Assembly (NCBI GenBank): GCA_910575585.1
Contig: CAJTGF010000044.1
Span: forward strand, 1-44,890
Source of the DNA: Clostridiaceae bacterium
Lineage (GTDB): Bacteria; Bacillota; Clostridia; Lachnospirales; Lachnospiraceae
Direction of reading: 5' to 3'
Length of the DNA: 44,890 nucleotides
Every line of letters starts with the position of its first letter. Position 1 is the first letter of the stretch. Below the pieces are notes generated by a model. The model ran no database searches. It had not been told where the DNA came from and saw only the letters and a list, made by a program, of their open reading frames with translations. Position numbers and translations under genes: made by a program. This document shows positions 39,011-44,890 of the stretch, piece after piece.

Positions 39011-39505
39011 TTGCTGTTGGCAACGGCATGTGGAATTGCGTTAGGCTGTAATTCAGTATCTTATACTTCTACGGAACATTACTTTTTTGCTTCCAGTGTT
39101 GCGCCAATACTTACAACCATATCTATTATGCTCTTACTTGCTGTTGTGATCTACATTGCGTTGAAACAAAATCCGTATAGGGTTCTTCGGAAAAAGGAAC
39201 TTGTATTTGCGGAGGAAGTGCGAAAGGAAATACAGGAAGAATTTCTTAAAATGAAGAAAATGTTGGTTGGAGGTATTGCGCTTGGTCTTTTGATATTTGT
39301 AGCTGTTGGCAGTGGTTGGGGGCTTCCTGTATTTGAGAGTATGAAGTATATTATGGATATACTGTTTTGCATTACTCTCTCCATGATTTTAAGCGGTATT
39401 GGCAGCTTTATCACATTTTTTTGTATAGGAATTTACTGGTCTTATTCTATACTGCTCCGAAATCAGAATGAAAAAATATCTGATTTATTAGAATCCAATA
39501 TTTAA
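39011..39505 (+). CDS. Integral membrane protein, possibly 5'-truncated
   Basis: A 164-residue membrane protein with four hydrophobic segments (LLATACGIALGC, ILTTISIMLLLAVVIYIAL, MLVGGIALGLLIFVAVGSGW, LFCITLSMILSGIGSFITFF). TTG 39011 has no good ribosome site, and the same frame upstream reads HNYKRKFLL without a standard start. The gene may begin within the end of the 38301 gene or be a 3' fragment. It is located just before the ABC genes, so it may be an accessory membrane subunit. Confidence 0.6.
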   Translation: MLLATACGIALGCNSVSYTSTEHYFFASSVAPILTTISIMLLLAVVIYIALKQNPYRVLRKKELVFAEEVRKEIQEEFLKMKKMLVGGIALGLLIFVAVGSGWGLPVFESMKYIMDILFCITLSMILSGIGSFITFFCIGIYWSYSILLRNQNEKISDLLESNI

Positions 39506-39531
39506 GCAGAAGAAAGGAATGGTGGGATATT

Positions 39532-40306
39532 ATGGCGAGAAACCATTTTATTGAGGTTAAAAACCTTGTAAAGAATTATGGCATGGGAAATATAAAAGTT
39601 ACCGCTGTTGACAATGTAAGTTTCCATGTAGATAAGGGGGCTTTTATTGGAATCATGGGTGCTTCCGGTTCGGGAAAAACGACCATATTAAATATTTTGT
39701 CTACCATAGACAGAATGTCCGGTGGGCAGGTTCTTTATGACATGGCTGATATTTCCCCAAATGACCGAGGAGGAATTATCAGATTTCCGGCAGGAAAACC
39801 TTGGATTCGTCTTTCAAGACTATAACCTGCTGGATACATTGAGTATTGAAGAAAATATCATGCTCCCTATGGCTCTTTGTGGCAGGAAGAAAGAAGAAAT
39901 TGAAAGCAGGGTAAAGAGTATATCAGAAACTTTACATATCTGCGACATTTTAAGCAAATTCCCGTATGAAGTGTCCGGCGGACAAAAAAAGCGGGCGGCT
40001 TGTGCGAGGGCACTTGTTAATAATCCCAAACTGATTCTTGCTGATGAACCAACGGGGGCACTGGATTCAAACTCGTCTGCTATGCTTCTTCATACTTTAC
40101 AGATTATGAACAGGGAATTAGGCGCAACGATTTTAATGGTAACGCATGATGTGTTTTCAGCCTGTTATTGTGAAAAGATTTTGTTTTTAAATGACGGGAA
40201 GATATGCTCTGAATTGGAGCGGGGAAATATGGGTAAAAAAGAGTATTTAAACCGTATTCTTGATATGCAGTCCAAAATCGGGGGTGATGATATTTATGCT
40301 GAATAA
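39532..40306 (+). CDS. Bce-type ABC transporter ATP-binding protein, frameshifted
   Basis: ATPase of an antimicrobial-peptide-type exporter or sensor. The first frame (39532-39825) has Walker A GASGSGKT at about residue 43. The rest is in another frame to 40306: GFVFQDYNLLDTL (Q-loop), VSGGQKKRAACARAL (signature), LILADEPTGALDSNS (Walker B). The switch is near 39755-39765; one extra C in TTTCCCCAAATG would explain it, since the family sequence reads ...ISQMTEEELSDFRQ. It is probably non-functional unless the base is a sequence error. It overlaps the permease by 11 bases. Confidence 0.8.
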
Positions 40307-40991
40307 ACTTGCATTACGAAATGCCCGCAGGCTGAGGAAAGATTATCTGAATTACTTTCTAACCTTGTGTATGATAACAGCCCTCACTTTTTCCTTTCAT
40401 TCTTTGCTGTTTTCAAAGGATATTTACGAAATGATTCATTTTGGAAACAACGGGGAGCTTTCTACGGCAGGAACAATGTTAGTTACATTTATGGCAGTTT
40501 CCACAGTGGCAATCCTTATTATTGTTGCATGGCTGATAAACTATATGACACGTTTTATTTTAGAAAAAAGAAGCCGGGAATTTGCAATTTACTTATTATC
40601 GGGAATGAAGAAAAAGCAGATTGCAGCCCTTTACATGAAAGAAAATTTCTATCTTGGAATATCCGCTCTTTTTGCCGGATTGCTTTTGGGGAGCGGGTTA
40701 CAGCAGATATTATTTTATGTTTTTTATAAAAGTATCGGGAAAAATTACAGGGTAAATATAGAAATATCAGCAGGAAGCATCTTATTGACAATTATCCTGT
40801 ATGGGGCGTGTTTTATGATTGCCCTTTTTCGGAATAAGAAGAAATTCTCCAATATGGAAATCATCAGTCTTATTAACATGGACAGGCAGAATGAAACAGT
40901 AAACGAGAAAAGAAATGCTATATGGAAGAGGTTATTCTATCTTTCCATAGGAAAACTTCATAGGAATCGATCTGTACGAAATCTTTCTTGA
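40296..40991 (+). pseudogene. Bce-type ABC permease, 3'-truncated
   Basis: The first about 225 residues of a FtsX-like permease: NKLALRNARRLRKDYLNYFL, three membrane segments (ITALTFSFHSLLF, VAILIIVAWLINYM, ISALFAGLLLGSGL), LLSGMKKKQIAALYM and the MIALFRNKKKF loop. Full-length relatives have about 650 residues. The family likeness ends at about GKLHRNRSV, and the frame then runs out in DNA of the next element. The break at about 40966 therefore marks an insertion or deletion junction. Confidence 0.85.
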
Positions 40992-41692
40992 CTGGTTTGA
41001 AAGGAATTTTGTATCCAACCATATAAAATATCTAATTGCTGCGGGGTATGGAACCAATGTTCTCCACCCTTTAACATGGTTAGGTCACAATTAAATTTTT
41101 CTGCAAATTGAGCAATAACGGTATTTGCAACCAAATTGTCTTTTTCACCATAAAGTATTTTAGTTGGTGTATTCCATATTGTAATAGGGTTATCTTTAGC
41201 ATATATCCAGTATCGCCATGAAAGCGTTTGTCCAAAATCGGTATGGATGAATTGCTCTTCTTGAAGTTGTTTTTCAGATACATTTGCCCATTTCATCATT
41301 TCTGAAATCAAGTTTTCCATATCAACAATAGGTGAGAGAAATAAGCATTTTTCTAACAATTCATCTTTGAAGGCCAACATACTAAACCATGCCCCGATAC
41401 TATTTGCGAAAAGCGCAACTGTTTTCCAGTTTTGCTTAATATAATTCATGGTATAACATAATTCTGGAGTAACCTCCCATGGTTCAAAAGATTTTTTATC
41501 TGTTTTACGCTCCCCATGCTTCGGTAAATCAATGCTCAAAACTTGATAGCCATGTTCTTGCACAATAGCAGCGAAATTCTGGGCTTCTTCTTTATTGCCA
41601 CCTTGTCCGTGAACATATAAAAATACCTTATCTGATTGGGTTCCCCATATAAGGGTTGGTATATCTTTAATAAGTAAATGTTTAGGCTCCAT
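40958..41692 (-). CDS. Alpha/beta hydrolase
   Basis: A 244-residue soluble hydrolase of the alpha/beta fold. It has an oxyanion-type VHGQGG near residue 27, nucleophile Ser98 in ANSIGAW (the nucleophile elbow reads NSIG), a likely acid in LYGEKDNLVA, and the catalytic His in GGEHWFH. The substrate is unknown. ATG 41692 is chosen because GGAGGGAGAA precedes it. AT-rich; divergent from a TetR-family gene that probably represses it. The last codons cross the junction with the truncated permease. Confidence 0.85.
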   Translation of the reverse strand: MEPKHLLIKDIPTLIWGTQSDKVFLYVHGQGGNKEEAQNFAAIVQEHGYQVLSIDLPKHGERKTDKKSFEPWEVTPELCYTMNYIKQNWKTVALFANSIGAWFSMLAFKDELLEKCLFLSPIVDMENLISEMMKWANVSEKQLQEEQFIHTDFGQTLSWRYWIYAKDNPITIWNTPTKILYGEKDNLVANTVIAQFAEKFNCDLTMLKGGEHWFHTPQQLDILYGWIQNSFQTSQERFRTDRFL

Positions 41693-41800
41693 TTCTCCCT
41701 CCAAAAACTAGTATAGTTTGTTTTTGTACTAATACAATTAGCATTATACATTTAAGTGTTCTCGTTGTCAATGCCTATTAGGAGAAGTTTAACTTTTATA

Positions 41801-41829
41801 TTGACTATACTAAATCAATTAGGTAAAAT
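41801..41829 (+). promoter_or_regulatory. Promoter of the TetR gene
   Basis: TTGACT (41801-41806), a 17-bp spacer and TAAAAT (41824-41829). The related blocks TAGTATAGTTT near 41710 and GACTATACTAA within this promoter are inverted to each other and could be the TetR operators at both divergent genes. Confidence 0.65.
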
Positions 41830-41860
41830 TAAAATACGATTAGAAAACGAGGTGTACTGT

Positions 41861-42430
41861 ATGAGAATTAGTAAATCAGAGGTTATCGCTACTGCATCTA
41901 AAATAGCTGATGAAAATGGCTTGCACAATGTTTCTCTCAAAATAGTTGCAGAAAGATTAAAAATTAAAACCCCATCTTTATACAACCATATCGAAAATCT
42001 TGATGATTTATTGAGAGAAGTAGCACATCAAGGTATGCGGACAATGAATGAGAGAATGGAAAAAATTGCGATTGGAAAGTCAGGCAAAACGGCAATCAAA
42101 GCTGTCAGCATAGAATATCTCAATTTTATGATTGAGCACCCTGGTGTTTATGAAACAATTCAATGGGCCACTTGGAATGGTTCAGAGACTACTATGCAAA
42201 TTTTTGGAAACTATCTTTCTCTTTTGAAAACGCTTATTTTATCATGTGGTACGAAAGATGAACAAGTTGAAGATATATTAAACATATTAACCGGAGTAAT
42301 TCACGGTTATACTACATTGCAATTAAGATATGCTTTCGACAATCCAGAGGAAGTACAGACAAATTTGGCAAAAGCTCTTGACGTGGTTCTTTTAGGTGTT
42401 TCTCAAACATTTAAGTGGGAGTGCAAATAA
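41861..42430 (+). CDS. TetR-family transcription regulator
   Basis: A 189-residue repressor. The N-terminal HTH has EVIATASKIADENGLHNVSL, KIVAERLKIKTPSLYNHIEN. The C-terminal ligand domain of the WHG type has YLNFMIEHPGVYETIQWATW and ILTGVIHGYTTLQL. ATG 41861 follows ACGAGGTGTACTGT. It is divergent from the hydrolase gene, so it most likely controls that gene in response to a small molecule. Confidence 0.88.
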   Translation: MRISKSEVIATASKIADENGLHNVSLKIVAERLKIKTPSLYNHIENLDDLLREVAHQGMRTMNERMEKIAIGKSGKTAIKAVSIEYLNFMIEHPGVYETIQWATWNGSETTMQIFGNYLSLLKTLILSCGTKDEQVEDILNILTGVIHGYTTLQLRYAFDNPEEVQTNLAKALDVVLLGVSQTFKWECK

Positions 42431-42471
42431 TAGATACGAAATTAAATGTGATATCAACTTCAATTTGAATA

Positions 42472-42524
42472 CATTCTCATAATTCAACCCGAAATGTACA
42501 ATGATATAGGGTGATATGAGAATG
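42472..42524. promoter_or_regulatory. Operator/promoter of XRE copy 2
   Basis: CATTCTCAT (42472-42480) and ATGAGAATG (42516-42524) flank a core almost identical to that of copy 1 (31021-31073). The right half overlaps the start codon. Confidence 0.65.
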
Positions 42525-42881
42525 GACCAAGATGAAAGACGATTTGATTTTCACGGATTAAGGTTAGCTATCAAGCAGGCCCGAGAAGAACGGGGTTGGA
42601 CGCAAGCCTATCTTGCGGAGTTAGTCGGAAAGACTGATCGCACGATTATGAGCATTGAGAATAAGGGGCAGCACCCCAGTTTTAATTTATTCTTCCAGCT
42701 TGTCACAATGTTCGATATTTCCGTAGACCAGTTTTTCTACACGGAAAGGCATAGAGGCGAGGGCAGCTGCCGAAAGTCTATTGATGTAATGCTGAACTCC
42801 ATGAACGAGAAAGAACTCGTAGTTATGAAAGCCACAGCCGAAGGCTTGAAGAAAGCCAGAGAAACGGAGGTTTTCGAGTAG
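42522..42881 (+). CDS. XRE-family regulator, copy 2
   Basis: A 119-residue paralogue of the regulator at 30664-31023, differing mainly at scattered positions (LAIKQAREERGWTQAYLAEL, VGKTDRTIMSIENKGQ, FDISVDQFFYTERHRG). AGGGTG lies 10 bases before the second ATG, used here; ATG 42516 is the alternative. It sits next to the second oriT-like region. Because both copies keep the same operator, each could act on the other's promoter (cross-immunity between the two elements); inference. Confidence 0.85.
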   Translation: MDQDERRFDFHGLRLAIKQAREERGWTQAYLAELVGKTDRTIMSIENKGQHPSFNLFFQLVTMFDISVDQFFYTERHRGEGSCRKSIDVMLNSMNEKELVVMKATAEGLKKARETEVFE

Positions 42882-42896
42882 GGGCCTCCGTTTTTG
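42861..42896 (+). terminator. Terminator of XRE copy 2
   Basis: AACGGAGG / CCTCCGTT stem followed by TTTT, overlapping the end of the gene. It corresponds to the stem at 30650-30685. Confidence 0.8.
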
Positions 42897-42925
42897 CGGC
42901 GTTTATCGAGGGTTCCGCTAAATGG

Positions 42926-43018
42926 CAAGCAGGGCAACTGTGGCCACACAGTTGCTATTTTTACGTTCCGGCCTTCCGGCCAGAACGCAAAAATCTGCTT
43001 GTTGGGGAGCCTCCCCAA
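42926..43018. other. Candidate oriT of the second element
   Basis: Outer stem CAAGCA (42926-42931) / TGCTTG (42996-43001) encloses GCAACTGTG/CACAGTTGC (42934-42955) and TTTTTACGTTCCGGCC/GGCCAGAACGCAAAAA (42958-42993). It is followed by TTGGGGAGCCTCCCCAA (43002-43018). The same structure as 28699-28779, on the other strand, with paired base changes in the stems. Confidence 0.65.
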
Positions 43019-43024
43019 ACCCGG

Positions 43025-43047
43025 CTTCGGGCCAACATGGCCCGAAG
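43025..43047. repeat. Variant palindrome, second element, site A
   Basis: CTTCGGGCCA, ACA, TGGCCCGAAG: perfect 10-bp arms. It has the position and architecture of ICE site 11 but with GGGCCA in place of GGGACA. Confidence 0.8.
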
Positions 43048-43082
43048 AGTCAGCGTCGCTCCGCTCCTTATTTTCACACCCC

Positions 43083-44486
43083 CTAACGTTCCTGCTCCTT
43101 CTTCCTGCCCGGCTCCGCATAGCCCAGCAGATAATCAATGTTCGCCTTCGCCGCCGTGACCTCCCGCATTTCCTCCCGGGCTTTCCGGTACTCGGCATAG
43201 AGCCTCTTTTTCTTCTCCGCCAGCTCCCGGCCTTCCTCCTTCAGCTCGTCCATCTTTGGCAGCTTCGCCCCGCCCAGAATCCGCTTGAAGTCGGCGCAGG
43301 TCGCCCGGTAGAGCTCAATGTCGCCCTCATGCTCCGCAAGGAACTTCCGGCTGTATTTCCGGGCTTTGTATTCCTGGAACACCGGCCGGGTTCTGGCATA
43401 CTGGACCGTGGCCGCCTTCAATTCCCTGTTGGTCTGGAGGGCTGCCTCGGCGCTCTTGATCTGGCCGGAAAGCGTGTGGAAACGCTCCGTGGCCTCCGCC
43501 GCTTTCTTTTCCAGCTGCCCATACTCCATCAAATCATTTTCCTGCAAAAAAGCTAGGGCGGCGGCCATCTGTTTCAGGTTGAAAACCTTGGCCCACCGCT
43601 CATACCCCGGCCCCTTCCCCTGGAGCCTGGATTGAATGTCGATAATCAGGTTGACCCTTTGGCTGGGCTGGCCCGTGCCTCTTTGGGAACTGGACAGCGC
43701 CGCCTCTATATCCTTCTGGCTATAGCCCTTCCCCAGCGTGGAGGAACGCAGACGGGTAAACCGTTCCTGGCCGGGAGCTCGGAAACTGATTGCGCCCCGC
43801 TGCTGCTTTACCTCATAGCCGGACTGCTCCATAAGGGAGAGAAAGGCGGCAAGGTCGGAGGGCTGTTTTTCAAGGGCTGCGTCAATGGCGGCGCACAGCT
43901 TCTGCTGGAAGGTAAGCGGTCTTTCCCGGCCCTTGGCCCATTCCCCGTAGTTCCTGTATTTCCCTTGGCTTTTTGGCTTCGGCTGCCTCACCACAGAGAG
44001 GCCATTTTCCAGACAGAGGGTGTCGGACAGCCGCCCGAGGGCACGGCCGGAACCGAGGAAATCCCGGTATTTATGGGTGCAGTCAAGGGTGGTGGAATTG
44101 TAATAAATGTGGTTATGGATATGAGCCTTGTCCGTGTGGGTGGTGACGATGAACTGGTGCCTTCCCTTCGTCCACCGCATAGCCAGCTCATAGCCGATAC
44201 GGTTGGCATCCTCCGGCGTGATCTCCCCGGGAAGGAAGGACTGGCGTATCTGGTAGCAGAGCACGTCCCTGTCCGCCTTCTGCTCCCGGCCCGTGACGGC
44301 CTTGTACCTGCTTTTCCACAAGAGAAATTCAGCGTCTACCGTGGCCGGGTCACATTCATAAGCGGAGATATATTTCCCTTCTTCCGTCTTGACTGGGTTC
44401 ATCCCATAGTCGGTACAGTCCTTTATGGACTGCGCCACGGAGAGCCCCGGCGTGGTCTTGCGTTTCATCAGCCGCGTGGTGGCTAT
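43083..44486 (-). CDS. MobP-type relaxase of the second element
   Basis: A 467-residue relaxase, roughly 60% identical to that of the ICE. Motifs: YECDPATVDAEFLLWKSRY, LCYQIRQSFLPGEITPEDAN, and metal-binding HTDKAHIHNHIYYN; then a helical region with a C-terminal coiled coil. Homologues start MATTRL; here the codons are ATA GCC ACC ACG CGG CTG, so ATA replaces ATG, 8 bases after AAGGAGG. TTG 44516 is an in-frame alternative that adds 10 residues and includes the ribosome site. Its gene is flanked by two copies of the variant palindrome. Confidence 0.88.
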   Translation of the reverse strand: MATTRLMKRKTTPGLSVAQSIKDCTDYGMNPVKTEEGKYISAYECDPATVDAEFLLWKSRYKAVTGREQKADRDVLCYQIRQSFLPGEITPEDANRIGYELAMRWTKGRHQFIVTTHTDKAHIHNHIYYNSTTLDCTHKYRDFLGSGRALGRLSDTLCLENGLSVVRQPKPKSQGKYRNYGEWAKGRERPLTFQQKLCAAIDAALEKQPSDLAAFLSLMEQSGYEVKQQRGAISFRAPGQERFTRLRSSTLGKGYSQKDIEAALSSSQRGTGQPSQRVNLIIDIQSRLQGKGPGYERWAKVFNLKQMAAALAFLQENDLMEYGQLEKKAAEATERFHTLSGQIKSAEAALQTNRELKAATVQYARTRPVFQEYKARKYSRKFLAEHEGDIELYRATCADFKRILGGAKLPKMDELKEEGRELAEKKKRLYAEYRKAREEMREVTAAKANIDYLLGYAEPGRKKEQER

Positions 44487-44505
44487 GGTCCATCCCTCCT
44501 TCCGG

Positions 44506-44528
44506 CCTCGGGCCAACTTGGCCCGAAG
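44506..44528. repeat. Variant palindrome, second element, site B
   Basis: CCTCGGGCCA, ACT, TGGCCCGAAG, one mismatch between the arms, just upstream of the relaxase; equivalent in place to ICE site 10. Confidence 0.75.
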
Positions 44529-44890
44529 TGTTCATATTCAGAAAACAGTTAAATGATTCCTAAATGGTATTTGACATTATATTCTTTTATAAGTAAAATA
44601 AAATGTAGAATATTGTAGAGTTTTGAAAACTACATACACCAGTTTACAACTTTTGAAATTTTCTAAAACCTGATAAAATGTAGTCTTCTACGACCTTTAT
44701 CAAAGCAGAACAATTTTTACTTGTGAGTAAAAAGTTTTTTGTAAAAAAATAACCCTTCCGTATGAATTTGTGGTATCTTTAAGTTCCTACACTTAAGAAA
44801 GATACAAACCACCAGAAGAGTTATTCTGTGTATGAGTTTACCATACTTTTCGGTGGTTTACCATACCATTATGCTGAATTTTATTGATAA
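44529..44890. other. AT-rich end region with large inverted repeat
   Basis: No clear gene. An imperfect inverted repeat spans about 44748-44826: AATAACCCTTC...GTGGT-ATCTTTAAG against CTTAAGAAAGAT-ACCAC...GAAGAGTTATT. After it, ATG 44832 opens a frame to the window end (MSLPYFSVVYHT...), too short to judge; it could be the start of a transposase or a chance frame. Confidence 0.45.

Larger units (their letters stand above)
40966..44890. mobile_element. Fragment of a second, related conjugative or mobilizable element
   Basis: It begins where the ABC permease is cut. It contains a hydrolase/TetR cargo pair, then an XRE regulator, a structured oriT-like region and a MobP relaxase that are homologous and syntenic, in inverted order, to those of the ICE at 27.2-31.0 kb. 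Its two palindromes differ from the ICE type. The far end lies outside the window; no integrase is visible. Confidence 0.65.

Noticed and set aside
43632-44552. 306-residue open frame on the plus strand within the second relaxase
   Set aside because: Shadow of the relaxase on the minus strand; the composition is typical of antisense frames in GC-rich DNA.
1-44890. tRNA or rRNA genes as integration targets
   Set aside because: I saw no cloverleaf or rRNA-like sequence at any element boundary; the boundaries seen are in protein genes.

Overview
The window looks like chromosomal DNA of a gut-type Firmicute (class Clostridia, probably Lachnospiraceae-like) crowded with nested mobile DNA. The evidence is the gene families present: Tn1549/CTn-type conjugation genes, a Tn4451-type serine-recombinase element, LytTR and Bce-type ABC genes, and strong AGGAGG ribosome sites. 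The genus is an inference.

Layout. (1) About 1-34.8 kb is an integrative conjugative element (ICE), entered from the left in its maintenance region. In order it carries a ParB-like protein, a DUF4406-like protein, ArdA (frameshifted), PcfB, VirD4, the 3' end of maff2, VirB6/TrbL, a SpoVG-like protein, two DNA methyltransferases, PrgI, VirB4, an NlpC/P60 hydrolase, DUF4315, DUF4366, two Cys-rich proteins, MobC and a MobP-type relaxase. Then come a structured oriT-like region, AT-rich cargo (Crp/Fnr regulator plus S66 peptidase), an XRE regulator, a sigma-like protein, two small ICE proteins and a large serine integrase. The ICE ends inside a metallophosphoesterase gene, whose 3' part lies at 34.8-35.1 kb. 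(2) Between VirD4 and maff2 sits a 12-kb integrative mobilizable element (IME, about 4.9-16.96 kb). It has an XRE repressor, a RepA_N-like protein, DUF3847, a TTRAP-like protein, an iteron-like repeat cluster, a secreted/cytosolic AT-rich gene pair, a MobQ relaxase, a CHC2 primase, a VapE-like ATPase, TnpW and a TnpX-like recombinase. (3) 35.1-40.97 kb is apparently host DNA: a LytTR two-component system, an operon carrying a similar LytTR-type direct-repeat operator, and a Bce-like ABC transporter whose ATPase is frameshifted and whose permease is cut off. (4) From about 40.97 kb to the end lies a second element fragment: an alpha/beta hydrolase with a divergent TetR, then an XRE regulator, oriT-like structure and relaxase homologous to those of the ICE but in inverted order.

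Most notable signal. At least 14 copies of one palindrome (CTTCGGGACA, 3-bp spacer, TGTCCCGAAG, with variants) are scattered through the ICE backbone at gene junctions and in disordered protein tails. They are absent from the nested IME, the cargo and the host DNA. The second element has the same architecture with a changed half-site (GGGACA to GGGCCA) at the two corresponding positions. This suggests a family of element-specific DNA-binding or partition/transfer systems with switchable specificity. Several genes (both MobP relaxases, the MT-A70 methylase, PcfB) also seem to start at near-cognate codons (ACG, ATA, ATC, CTG/ATT) behind good ribosome sites.
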